Assembly (NCBI GenBank): GCA_950097015.1
Contig: CATNEN010000032.1
Span: 992,001-1,056,000 of the forward strand
Reading direction: 5' to 3'
Length of the DNA stretch: 64,000 bases
Origin: Macrostomum hystrix
Lineage: Eukaryota; Platyhelminthes; Macrostomidae
Shown: positions 35,190 through 46,892 of the stretch, piece after piece
Numbering within the stretch: the stretch's first letter is position 1
How the letters are laid out: every line of letters starts with the position of its first letter
Position numbers and translations under genes: made by a program
Notes under the pieces: generated by a model
What the model was told of the DNA's origin: nothing
The model's database searches: none
What the model saw: the letters and a program-made list of their open reading frames with translations, nothing else

Positions 35190-35335
35190 TGATGGGCAGT
35201 TAGCCTAGTGATTAGAGTGTCCGACTCACGACTTGAAGGTCGGGGGTTCGATTCCCGACTCCACTGATTCAATTTGTGTCCTTTAGCAATAGCTGCAGCT
35301 GTACATCTGACCCGATTGGGGCAAATAGTGGCTCA
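35190..35335 (+). mobile_element. tRNA-derived SINE, internally deleted copy
   Basis: Same family as the copy at 28004. The head and B box are intact, but the sequence jumps from CTTTAGCAA directly to TAGCTGCAGC, losing about 150 bp. The joint lies at a GCAA that is present at both ends of the lost segment in the full copy. Confidence 0.8.
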
Positions 35336-36861
35336 AATTGGTGACTTCATCGGTTTTTTGGCAATTCTTTTCATGTAGTTGTATGTTTTTATCTAGAGTA
35401 GTTCTGGTCCTATTACAGATTGATTAAAATTGAATCTAGTCCGATTTGGCAATAAGTACAGTCAATGGCACAACCGCAGCTATTTAGCGGCGCTTTGAAA
35501 GGCTGAGTACAGTCCGTGTGTTCGGTCCGTGGACTGGAGAGGCCACTATACCCACCTAACTTCGTAAAATCAGTTTTAAAATCAGTTAGCGCAGCTTTTC
35601 AAATCTGCAGTTAAGAAGTCATTTGTTAGCCCAGGGTTCAGAATGCAGCGCGGTCGAGTGACTGGCAGCCATAAACTGTGAAAGCCTTCGAAACTCAATA
35701 AATTGCCGAGGCATTTGCATTTGAATGCCCGTCAGTTTGTATCTGATCTTCTTTAAGCTAAACTTGATCTTTGGTCTGCACCACCAGTTAAAGCTTGGCT
35801 GTAGACCCATTTTGTTTGGCTAGATCATGATTTAAATCTAAACGAACTGTCAAATTATACAACTCGAGAAAGTGTTTTAACCAGACCTTGACGTTAACGA
35901 GCTGTGCGTGACCTTGACCTCATGATTTTTAAACTATGCGCATAACTTTTGTCCTTTTTTTCGAATTATCATTCTAGCGGCAGGTACTTAATTAAACTTA
36001 TTAAAGTTAATAACAGTTAAAAGTGCATCCGATTCATAGCGTGAGTGGCGAAGAAAAATGCGGTTCACGCAGATTTGGATAAAATTATTGAGCACAGCTC
36101 AGTATAGCTCCTACTTAATGCTTGATAATGCTCTTGGGAGCATTTTTGCCCTTCAGTAAGAACCCAGCCGGAAAAAGCTCATTTGGAATTCCGAACTTCT
36201 GACCTGGCGGTCGGGAATCGAATCTTAGCTCAGTAGGTGGGCGCCTAACCCCACCAGTCCAAGGACTGAATAACCTGTACGCAGCTTTTCTAAAACATCA
36301 TTGGCTGTACATTTCACCAAAACTGCTGGGTTTGGATGAGAGAAAGTGGAAATGTAAGTGAGAAAAGAAATGAGATGGATGAAAAGGGATGAGGCAGGAA
36401 GAAACATCTACTCACCAAATTGTGAGTCAGATAAATTATCATGCCAAACCTTTGCTTGAAATTTTTTAAACTAATAAATTCGTCTCTTTCGCGAAGTGCT
36501 TTTAGTGAGTGTACACAGCGTGCACTATCGCTCTCTCCCTCTACTATGTGTTCCAGGCCTGTCATTTCCGAAGCGTACTTCTCTCTCCATCCAGTTCTGT
36601 CCGGTCTTGTCAAACCATCCAACCAGACGAGCTCTGAGGGTTTGGACAGAGTCGCAATGTACAGCGACTAGTGCCCCGAGGTTGATCAATGCTTGCTGTA
36701 CTCGGCACTCACACACTCCTAGCCACCCACCTCTTGCATAGTACGGCATTCAACGATTTATACAATTGCCACGAGTCCACGAGACCCAACTAACCAACGA
36801 TTTTAACTGCGAAAGGTACAAGATTTTTCTGGGAAACTTTACAGAGAAACTTCCCTCAAGC
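35336..36861. other. Upstream region of argininosuccinate synthase with a SINE tail fragment
   Basis: 36255-36320 resembles the 3' part of the SINE (CCAAGGACTGAATAACCTGT), so a decayed fragment is likely. The rest is unique. The promoter of the next gene should lie near 36500-36860 but no clear TATA box is seen. Confidence 0.4.
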
Positions 36862-38550
36862 ATGAGCGACGGACAGCAGCAGCCGAAGAAGAAGATTGTC
36901 TTGGCCTACAGCGGCGGCCTGGACACTTCCTGCATCCTCGTGTGGCTCATCGAGCAGGGCTACGATGTGGTGGCATTCACTGCTAACGTCGGCCAGGACG
37001 ACGATTTCGAAGCCGCCCGTCAGAAGGCTCTCTCGTTGGGCGCCATCAAGTACGTGTGCCTAGACTTGCGCCGCGACTTTGTAGACAACTACATCTTTCC
37101 TGCGGTGCAGGCAGATGCTATCTATGAGGACAGGTGAGACTGCCGCTGTGCTCATTTGCCTATCACTATAATAATAAATATCCCCACCATAAAAAATCTC
37201 TCCAGGTACCTGCTGGGCACAGCTCTGGCCCGGCCCTGCATCTCCAGCGGCATGATTCGTGTTGCACGCGAGGAGGGCGCCAGCCACGTCAGCCACGGCG
37301 CCACCGGCAAGGGTAACGATCAGATCCGGTTTGAACTAGCCAGCTACGCTCTCTGCCCACAGGTGGAGGTTGTGTCGCCCTGGCGAATGCCGGAATTTTA
37401 CGAGCGTTTCGCCGGCAGGCAGGCGCTGTTTGAGTATGCCAAGGCGCACAATATTCCGTTGCCGGTGACGCCGAAGTCGCCATGGAGTATGGACGGCAAT
37501 CTGATGCACATCAGGTTCGAAAACCTTTGTTTCATAAGCTGCTAACCTTGTTCATGTAAGAAAATACTAAGAGGAAAGTACACAGGACTAAAAGTACACG
37601 GGATTAAAAGTACACAATAGAGAAAGTACACTGGTGATAAGGCAGCAAAAGTAACGCAATCGCACAGCTATTGCCTCCACCCAGCTACGAATCCGGCATC
37701 CTGGAGGACCCGAAGGCCGAGGCGCCGCACGATCTATGCACAATGACGAAGAGTCCCGCCGAGGCTCCGGCCCAGCCGGCCAAGATTGCCATCCGGTTCC
37801 AGCAGGGCATCCCGGTCAAGGTGACTAACCTTAACAGCGGAGAGGAATTCACTGGCAGCCTGGAGCTCTTCACTTATTTGAATAAAATCGGGTTGGTTTT
37901 TTGCTCAACTAGATTTTTTACAGTCTCATTGTTCTCATTGTGCATACAAAAAGCTTGATTGCAAATGTTGCACTCATTAACATGGAAAACTCTTCGCAGT
38001 GGTGAGCACGGCGTTGGTCGCATCGACATCGTCGAGAACCGATTTATCGGCATGAAGAGTCGCGGCGTCTACGAGACACCGGCTGGTACCATCCTGCGGC
38101 AGGCGCACATCGACATCGAGGTGCTGACAATGGACCGGGAGCTGCGTCGCATCAAGCAGCGGCTGGCCATTGACTTTAGCGAGCAAGTCTATCGTGGCTT
38201 CTGGTTCTCGCCCGAGTGCAAGTTTCTGAGGGACTGCATCAAGCGGTGAGATCAGGGGCTGATTTTCGTTAGGAATACAGACAGAAATGCTCAGAAATGC
38301 TAGAGACCTCTCTGCCACCTTCAATGATAGGTCTCAAGAGCGCGTCACTGGCACCGTGTACGTGTCGCTGTACAAAGGCGGAGTTCACGTCTGCGCCCGC
38401 GAATCTGAGTTCAGCCTCTACAACCAGGAGCTGGTTAGCATGGACGTGCAGGGCAATTACCAGCCGCGAGATGCCGAGGGCTTTATTCGGATCAATGCGC
38501 TGCGACTGCGCGAGTACCATAGGCTGCAGGGCGACCTCGACCAGCAGTGA
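36862..38550 (+). CDS. ASS1: Argininosuccinate synthase
   Basis: This enzyme joins citrulline and aspartate using ATP to make argininosuccinate, in arginine synthesis and the urea cycle, in the cytosol. Exons 36862-37133, 37206-37514, 37685-37891, 38000-38245 and 38331-38550 give 417 residues, close to the usual 410-420. Each intron interrupts in phase 2. Family motifs are in order: the ATP-pyrophosphatase loop AYSGGLDTS (residues 15-23), [61 protein letters not shown] and GVYETPAGT. No catalytic block is missing, so the gene should be functional. The second intron holds a small repeat built on AAAAGTACACGG (37568-37640). Confidence 0.97.
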
Positions 38551-38651
38551 ATTTGCAGCTGAACTGCAAGAAGGACTACATGCATGTTATTAACCGTTTA
38601 TTGACTTAAAGATCAATATGAATGAGACGCTTATATCAAAGGATAAAATTC

Positions 38652-38657
38652 AATAAA
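38652..38657 (+). promoter_or_regulatory. Poly(A) signal of the argininosuccinate synthase gene
   Basis: AATAAA about 100 nt after the stop codon, the first such hexamer downstream. Confidence 0.6.
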
Positions 38658-39146
38658 TAATATATACTTGCGTCCAATGGTATTGGTATTATAGGATTTT
38701 CAAGGACGCCGCATATTGCAACAACACAGTCATTTTCGAATCATCGATTGCTTTTAGTCCCAATTTTATATTTATCTGATTAGCTTTTTAATAATAAAAT
38801 CCTATATTTAATCGCTTCATTTCATCCACAACCATGATTTCTTGTTAGAATTAATAAAGTATAGAACTGCGTTAGACACAACTACAACGATATAAAAACA
38901 AATCTACCTAAGGTATATATATTACCTAAATACGTTTGTTCGATTATGACTTCATTAATTAAACACATATTAATGGTCCTTTTACGGTTTGCTAAATATT
39001 CTATGGCCACAAGAACAACTCTTGCTTTCACTTATTTGATGTATCCCCCTTTTGCCCCGGGCGAGTGTCTATATGACGCATGTTTTCATTTATTTCCCTA
39101 GGTAAATAAATCATTTATTTCCCGCTGCCCCGCGGGCTGATAAGTA
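38658..39146. other. AT-rich spacer
   Basis: No gene was seen. It ends at the TA target site of a Tc1 element. Confidence 0.5.
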
Positions 39147-40462
39147 CACTCAGCAACATTGAAAAGTTTCCACCCTCGCGCAAGTTGTATATTTAGAGTT
39201 TCAAAACTGGTTTTTGTCGCCAGACTTGTGCCATAGACGATTGATGATTTCGTCAACACGCACTTATGCCATAGACGCCAGACAAGTCGAAGGAAACATT
39301 CGCATGTAGCAGACAGCAGTCAGCTTACAGGAATCTATGATCCACGTTCGCAACCAAACGGAATGGTTCGCCAAATGACCGACCTGGAACGAGCGCGCGC
39401 CGTTGGCATGCTGGACGCTGGGGTGTCCATCCGAGCTATTACTCGCCGAATTGGGCGGTCTCGCACAGCAATCCGCAAACTGCAGATCAAGTGCAGAGAA
39501 ACTGGCAGCGTGGCGCTAGCCGGCCGGCGGCTCAATTTGCGCAGTACAACTAGGAGGGCGGACCGGCGATTGCTGCGAATGTCGAATGGAAGCCCCACAT
39601 TGCCAGCCACCCTGCTACGGCTGATGTGGGCTGAAAGAAGCAGGCGAGGGGATTTCTGAGCGCCCAAACCATCCGACGACAATAGCGGGAGTTGGGGCTG
39701 TGATCCCGTAAGATGCGCAAACGGCCACGCCTGACCCCAACCCATGTGGCCAGCCGGCAACAATGGGCAATGCAAAGGGTCCAGTGGAGGCAGCAGCAGT
39801 GGCGGCGAGTGAGTTTCTCGCATGAGAGCCGCTTTCGATTGTTCCGTGCCGACGGCCGCATTCGCGTGTGGCGCCAGCCACGCCAGGAGATGCTGCCGCA
39901 GCACGTGCAAAACTCAGAGAGCCAGTCAGCTTCTATTCACGTGTGGGCAGGCATCACAATGCACGCAAAGACGGAGCTTGTGTTCCTGGATGCGACTGTG
40001 ACTGCCGAGTCGTATTTGCCAATTTTTTTGCCAAGCCAACCTTCTACAGACGCTGCTGCCCTTCATTGATGCTTCATGTGGTGGCGTGGGGAACAGCGTC
40101 CTCCAAGACGACAACGCCCCACCGCATCGCGCAGCCGCTGTGGTGCATCTGAAGGACTGACTACTTCGGAATCACTGTCTACCGTGAATCACTGTCTACT
40201 GCATGGCAACAGCTACCGCAAGATTTTCTGCGACGCCTGGTTGTGGGTATGCCCGGAGAGTGTGCGCTCTGCTGCTATACGCGTTACTGACCCTGTTCTG
40301 GGCCAGTTGGCACCAGATGCTCGCGTAATTTCTTTGCTGTTCGTTTGCTTCGTTCGAATCCGGATTTTATATTTGTCTATGGCTCAAACCACTAATATCT
40401 CCACCCACCAAAACGTTGACGCTTCGCGCGCTAGGGTGGAAACTTTTCAATGTTGCTGAGTG
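39147..40462 (+). mobile_element. Tc1/mariner-type DNA transposon, 1316 bp
   Basis: Terminal inverted repeats of about 30 bp begin CACTCAGCAACATTGAAAAG and are mirrored at the right end. TA dinucleotides flank both ends (39145-39146 and 40463-40464), the Tc1/mariner target duplication. The length is the standard 1.3 kb of Tc1 elements. The single transposase gene inside is decayed. Confidence 0.92.
39363..40153 (+). pseudogene. Decayed Tc1 transposase
   Basis: The first frame (from ATG 39363) has a helix-turn-helix start typical of Tc1 (ITRRIGRSRTAIRKL) and stops at 39657. A second frame carries the DDE core: RFRLFRADGRIRVWR, SASIHVWAGI and FLDATVTAESY. After a further frame change comes a DNAPPHRAA motif. 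Stops and frameshifts separate the parts. In the first catalytic block the sequence reads SHESRF where the family has SDESRF, so the first catalytic Asp is His. The copy cannot be active. Confidence 0.85.
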
Positions 40463-40465
40463 TAT

Positions 40466-40603
40466 AAGTTATCACCCACTTTTTTTATTTATTTTGGCCG
40501 GGAACGGCTGAGGACTCGTTTATTGGCCGAGGCGAAGCCGAGTCCAATAAACGATGTCCGAAGACATTTTCGGCCATAGATAAGTCAAACAAGTGGGTGA
40601 TAA
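40466..40603. mobile_element. Small hairpin element (MITE-like), 138 bp
   Basis: TTATCACCCACTT at the left is perfectly inverted at the right (AAGTGGGTGATAA). The interior has a second, nested palindrome (CGTTTATTGG ... TCCAATAAACG). No coding. No clear target duplication, so it could also be the end structure of the neighbouring Crypton-like element. Confidence 0.4.
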
Positions 40604-40822
40604 TGTATTTATTCCACAGTTGAAGCCAGATAATTGTCACCGGACCAGATAAATGTTTATCTGTCCCGGCCAGATAAATTTCAACGGCCAAATGAATACA
40701 TTTATCTGGTCTATGGGCCAATCCAACTGGGGAATAAATTCGAGACAACAACCATAGACTAACAAAAACTAGCAAAAAAGTGTAGCACACAAAAGCTACA
40801 CACACCGAACGGGGGATACATA
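40604..40822. other. Palindrome-rich non-coding sequence
   Basis: Several inverted copies of TTTATCTGG/CCAGATAAA lie between 40625 and 40710. This is probably the non-coding end of the Crypton-like element or a separate small element. Confidence 0.4.
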
Positions 40823-43800
40823 TCATATTCCCCACTCATTTAGCTGTCTAGGGCCAAAAGCACTCGGTGTCTCGATCGAAGCCTCGGTCAATAAACGAGA
40901 CACCTCTTGCTTCTGCCCGCTAGACAACAACATAAATGGGGAATATATACCATTTATTTCTAGCGACAACAAGTTTGTTCGGGCAGTGGATGTGGCAGTG
41001 GATCGGGCAGTGGATCGGGCAGTAGATGTGGCAGCGTATGTGCCAGTAGATGTGACTGTGGGTCGGGCAGTGGATGTGGCAGTGGATATGGCAGTCGGTG
41101 TGGCAGTGGATATGGCAGTAGGTGTGGCAGTGGATGTTGCAGTGGATCGGGCAGTGGATGGGGCAGTGGATGTGGCAGTGGATGTGGCAGTGGATCGGGC
41201 AGTGGATGTGGCATCGGATGTGCCAGTAGATGTGGCAGTGGATGTGGCAGTGGATGTGGCAGTGGATCGGGCAGTGGATGTGGCAGTGGATGTGGCAGTG
41301 GATGTGGCAGTGGATGTGGCAGTGGATGTGGCAGTGGATGTGGCAGTGGATGTGGCAGTGGATCGGGCAGTAGATGTGGCAGCGTATGTGCCAGTAGATG
41401 TGACTGTTGGTCGGGCAGTGGATGTGGCAGTGGATCGGGCAGTGGATGTGGCAGTGGATGTGGCAGTGGATGTGGCAGTGGATGTGGCAGTGGATCGGGC
41501 AGTGGATGTGGCAGTGGATGTGGCAGTGGATGTGGCAGTGGATGTGGCAGTGGATGTGGCAGTGGATGTAGCAGTGGATGTAGCAGTGGATCTGGCAGTG
41601 GATCGGGCAGTGGATGTGGCAGCGTATGTGCCAGTAGATGTGACTGTTGGTCGGGCAGTGGATGTGGCAGTGGATGTGGCAGTGGATGTGGCAGTGGATC
41701 GGGCAGTAGATGTGGCAGCGTATGTGCCAGTAGATGTGACTGTTGGTCGGGCAGTGGATGTGGCAGTGGATCGGGCAGTGGATGTGGCAGTGGATCGGGC
41801 AGTGGATGTGGCAGTGGATGTGGCAGTGGATGTGGCAGTGGATGTGGCAGTGGATGTGGCAGTGGATGTGGCAGTGGATGTGGCAGTGGATGTGGCAGTG
41901 GATCGGGCAGTAGATGTGGCAGCGTATGTGCCAGTAGATGTGACTGTTGGTCGGGCAGTGGATGTGGCAGTGGATATGGCAGTGGATGAGGCAGTGGATG
42001 TGGCAGTGGATGTGGCAGTGGATGTGGCAGTGGATCGGGCAGTGGATGTGGCATCGGATGTGCCAGTAGATGTGGCAGTGGATGTGGCAGTGGATGTGGC
42101 AGTGGATGTAGCAGTGGATGTAGCAGTGGATCTGGCAGTGGATCGGGCAGTGGATGTGGCAGCGTATGTGCCAGTAGATGTGACTGTTGGTCGGGCAGTG
42201 GATGTGGCAGTGGATATGGCAGTGGATAAGGCAGTGGATGTGGCAGTGGATGTGGCAGTGGATGTGGCAGTGGATCGGGCAGTAGATGTGGCAGCGTATG
42301 TGCCAGTAGATGTGACTGTTGGTCGGGCAGTGGATGTGGCAGTGGATCGGGCAGTGGATGTGGCAGTGGATCGGGCAGTGGATGTGGCAGTGGATGTGGC
42401 AGTGGATGTGGCAGTGGATGTGGCAGTGGATGTGGCAGTGGATGTGGCAGTGGATGTGGCAGTGGATGTGGCAGTGGATGTGGCAGTGGATGTAGCAGTG
42501 GATGTGGCAGTGGATGTGGCAGTGGATCGGGCAGTGGATGTGGCAGTGGATCGGGCAGTGGATGTGGCAGTGGATGTGGCAGTGGATGTGGCAGTGGATG
42601 TGGCAGTGGATGTGGCAGTGGATGTGGCAGTGGATGTGGCAGTGGATGTGGCAGTGGATGTAGCAGTGGATGTGGCAGTGGATCGGGCAGTGGATGTGGC
42701 AGTGGATCGGGCAGTGGATGTGGCAGTGGATGTGGCAGTGGATGTGGCAGTGGATGTGGCAGTGGATGTGGCAGTGGATGTGGCAGTGGATGTAGCAGTG
42801 GATGTGGCAGTGGATCGGGCAGTGGATGTCGCAGTGGATCGGGCAGTGGATGTGGCAGTGGATATGGCAGTGGATGTGGCAGTGGATGTGGCAGTGGATG
42901 TGGCAGTGGATGTGGCAGTGGATGTGGCAGTGGATGTGGCAGTGGATCGGGCAGTAGATGTGGCAGCGTATGTGCCAGTAGATGTAACTGTTGGTCGGGC
43001 AGTGGATGTGGCAGTGGATATGGCAGTGGATGAGGCAGTGGATGTGGCAGTGGATGTGGCAGTGGATGTGGCAGTGGATCGGGCAGTGGATGTGGCATCG
43101 GATGTGCCAGTAGATGTGGCAGTGGATGTGGCAGTGGATGTGGCAGTGGATGTGGCAGTGGATGTGGCAGTGGATGTGGCAGTGGATGTGGCAGTGGATG
43201 TGGCAGTGGATGTAGCAGTGGATGTGGCAGTGGATGTAGCAGTGGATGTGGCAGTGGATCGGGCAGTAGATGTGGCAGCGTATGTGCCAGTAGATGTGGC
43301 AGTGGATGTGGCAGTGGATGTGGCAGTGGATGTGGCAGTGGATGTGGCAGTGGATGTGGCAGTGGATGTGGCAGTGGATGTGGCAGTGGATGTGGCAGTG
43401 GATCGGGCAGTGAATGGGGCAGTGGATTTGGCAGTGGATGTGGCAGTGGATCGGGCAGTGGATGTGGCAGTGGATCGGGCAGTGGATGGGGCAGTGGATG
43501 TGGCAGTGGATGTGGCAGTGTATCGGGCAGTGGATGTGGCAGTGGATCGGGCAGTGGATGTGGCAGTGGATGTGGCAGTGGATGTGGCAGTGGATGTGGC
43601 AGTGGATGTGGCAGTGGATGTGGCAGTGGATGTAGCAGTGGATGTGGCAGTGGATCGGGCAGTGGATGTCGCAGTGGATCGGGCAGTGGATGTGGCAGTG
43701 GATATGGCAGTGGATGTGGCAGTGGATGTGGCAGTGGATGTGGCAGTGGATGTGGCAGTGGATGTGGCAGTGGATGTGGCAGTGGATCGGGCAGTAGATG

Positions 43801-45517
43801 TGGCAGCGTATGTGCCAGTAGATGTAACTGTTGGTCGGGCAGTGGATGTGGCAGTGGATATGGCAGTGGATGAGGCAGTGGATGTGGCAGTGGATGTGGC
43901 AGTGGATGTGGCAGTGGATCGGGCAGTGGATGTGGCATCGGATGTGCCAGTAGATGTGGCAGTGGATGTGGCAGTGGATGTGGCAGTGGATGTGGCAGTG
44001 GATGTGGCAGTGGATGTGGCAGTGGATGTGGCAGTGGATGTGGCAGTGGATGTAGCAGTGGATGTGGCAGTGGATGTAGCAGTGGATGTGGCAGTGGATC
44101 GGGCAGTAGATGTGGCAGCGTATGTGCCAGTAGATGTGGCAGTGGATGTGGCAGTGGATGTGGCAGTGGATGTGGCAGTGGATGTGGCAGTGGATGTGGC
44201 AGTGGATGTGGCAGTGGATGTGGCAGTGGATGTGGCAGTGGATCGGGCAGTGAATGGGGCAGTGGATTTGGCAGTGGATGTGGCAGTGGATCGGGCAGTG
44301 GATGTGGCAGTGGATCGGGCAGTGGATGGGGCAGTGTATCGGGCAGTGGATATGGCAGTGGATCGGGCAGTGGATGTGGCAGTGGATCGGGCAGTGAATG
44401 GGGCAGTGGATGTGGCAGTGGATGTGGCAGTGTATGTGGCAGTGGATCGGGCAGTGGATGGGGCAGTGTATCGGGCAGTGGATGTGGCAGTGTATCGGGC
44501 AGTGGATGTGGCAGTGGATCGGGCAGTGGATGTGGCAGTGGATCGGGCAATGGATGTGCCAGTAGATGTGGCAGTGGATGTGGCAGTGGATGTGGCAGTG
44601 GATGTGGCAGTGGATCGGGCAATGGTTGTGGCAGTGGATCGAGCAGTGGACTTGCTGTCCTGCGCTGGAGTTCCGCTAGCGCCAGTCGAACAGCCAGCGC
44701 GCAGACTGGCTGTGATGGCCGTAGACAAAGCGCGCTTCTGCGCCACCGACGTCCGCTTTGTGTACCGGACGGCGCTGTGACCTGATAGCGTCTGGATCAT
44801 TTCAGCGCTGAATCCAGCCTCAGACAAACTTGTAATGGTCGTAGCGCGAATAGAATGGTTGGTATAGATCTGAGACAGTCCAGCAAGCTGCGATATGGTC
44901 CTCATCATCTCGGCCAGCGTATTCTTGCCGAGTACGTCCTTCTTACAGTACCAGTTGCCATCAAGCCATTTGGTGCTCGGAAACAGACAGTTGCTTCCGG
45001 CAGGCAGCTTCGACAGATAAAATTTCACAGCCTCCACCGGGCAAACGGTCTTGTCCTGCGCAGGAAATATTCAAATTTCCCGCTTGGAGTCCAGGGCCTT
45101 GGCAGACACGGTTTTCTCCTTTTTCTACTTCTTCAAGTCGATGCACGGCAAACCGTCAGAAATTTCACGCACGGTGACGTCCTCTCTTGTCAGACTTCTC
45201 ATCCAGTCACGACCCCTGAAGCCGAAATGCAAGCTAATCAAGAAAAACACTTCCTGTTGCAGCTTCTAAGGCGTCCCTCTGTCGAAATACTTGTCCAACT
45301 TTGCCAGGTCACTAGCCTCCAGCGCAGGATATCCTCTGTAACCGTCCAGAACAGAGGCCGGCTGCTTCAGTGCATAGGTCAGAGCCGCCTTGAACGTTCT
45401 CTGGAAGGCAATGAACTCAGCGTTGCTGATAATATGCAGGCCACGAATGTGCACCATGTAGCGGTGGATTCTGGTACGCATGCAGACAAGTGTACTGCAG
45501 CTGTGCGGCGTATCCAT
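40823..45517 (-). pseudogene. Crypton-like tyrosine recombinase remnant with a giant in-frame minisatellite
   Basis: Read on the minus strand, one frame runs from 45517 to 40823 with only three internal stops: TAG at 45266-45268, TAG at 45125-45127 and TGA at 45071-45073. The N-terminal 260 codons match the tyrosine recombinase domain found in Crypton transposons and their host-domesticated relatives. Evidence is LISLHFGFRGRDWMRSL (first catalytic Arg), NHSIRATTITSL (His-x-x-Arg), IQTLSGHS (second His) and RYTKRTS (candidate tyrosine). After the domain the frame passes through about 3.6 kb of 12-bp units (Ser-Thr-Ala-Thr/Arg type) and ends in a unique 50-residue tail. The stops make the protein unlikely to be made whole. 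Family assignment by motif is good; assignment to Crypton rather than another recombinase class is inference, since no second gene or target duplication was found. Confidence 0.7.
40985..44650. repeat. 12-bp minisatellite, about 305 units, with higher-order duplication
   Basis: The unit is GTGGATGTGGCA (plus strand), with GTGGATCGGGCA, GTAGATGTGGCA, GCGTATGTGCCA and ACTGTTGGTCGG variants. Variants occur in fixed strings. 42685-43495 is repeated almost without change at 43525-44335, an offset of exactly 840 bp, including rare variants such as GATGTAACTG, TGAGGCAG and AGTGAATGGGGC. Because 12 is divisible by three, frames stay open on both strands for more than 1200 codons. Confidence 0.97.
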
Positions 45518-46884
45518 TATCCATTATTCCATTACCATTTTAGTGTAATACAATGGATTATGGCAAATGAGTAGCCACTGTGGTCATTGACACAGCTTGA
45601 GTCTGTGGTTGAGGTGTTACCTATAGCATTCAATTATTGACGACATTATTATGTCCATTTCAATACAATGAATTATTACTGCAGTATATGTTAAGGATTC
45701 GATAACTCATAAAAATACTTCAATGAAATCTACATATCATGAAATGACCAAACCACATGTAGGACATCGATCTGTCTGTAGATGTGTTTCGTGCACGCTA
45801 AAGTAAGTATATAAGTAAAATGGTTTATTATCACTATTTTATAATACTTTTTTGCATTTGACTTTTCAAAAGCTAGGAATAAATAAACAAACTGAGCATC
45901 TGATTGCAGAGCAGAGTGCAGGCGCAAATGGTTACTCACATTGTTACAATCGTTTTGCTTTCTCATGCCAATTCCTGTCAATTTTTTTCTGCCCGGTTTC
46001 TATATAAAAATATTTAATGATGTGGGCATATTCCCAAAGAGGCATTGGCCTGGCATTGCGATTCGCTTCACAGCCATTACCAGGCAAAGCAGCCGTCATG
46101 ACTTTATGCAGAGTCATTGATAATTATATCCATTTGGTATATGAGCTAGACAAGATCAGTTTAAAATCAATAGTAGCTAAAAAGCTATTGCCAAAGACTA
46201 TTATACACAACGTATATTCGCGATAAAACGATATAGGTAAAATGAATAAACGAATGAAATAGGGTCACAGAGGGTGGGGCGAGATAGACAGAAAGAGACG
46301 AGAGATGGGGCCCGAGAGAGACAGGGAGGCAAAGAGAGGCGGGAAAATTAGGTGATGAGTTAATTATGTACTCTCGTAGATGCACGTAAGACACATCATG
46401 TAGAGGGAGAGAAATTTGGGCTAAAAGACTAAAGAGAAGAGAATGAGCTGAGTTTTATTTTCTAAATCCATTGTTTTATGTTACTATCCAAAGTGAGAGT
46501 TCCAACAAAGTAGTCAATTGTGGAGCCTATATGTGGAGTGGATATATAATTATATCCTTTGTATAAAACAAATGCATGCTATACATCACTTTCTAATAAA
46601 TGTAATAAAAACTGCAAAGATACCCTAGATACTGTACACAATTCACATGGAAGAAGTCAGAAAACGCCACATGTATTGGAATAACAGTTATTCTAATATC
46701 CGTGGAAAACACTAATTCTATACAATATGTCGATATATATATGTACAATTGATTTAAGGAGATCGCTAGGTGACATGGGTTACAGCTGAAGAGTGAGAGG
46801 GAGAGTAAGTAGAGATATATATTAGAGAGAGAGAGGGGGAGATATATAAAGAGAGAGGAAGATAGAGGGACATAAGTAGATTTA
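45518..46884. other. Region between the Crypton-like and P-like elements
   Basis: AT-rich. 46265-46345 and 46790-46890 are purine-rich (GAGA) stretches; the second is where the P-like element inserted. No gene was supported. Confidence 0.5.
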
Positions 46885-46892
46885 GATAGAGA

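Noticed and set aside
40986-44780. 1264-codon plus-strand frame of (Asp-Val-Ala-Val) repeats
   Set aside because: It is the antisense of the 12-bp array. There is no start context, splice site or unique domain, and the opposite strand carries the recombinase frame.
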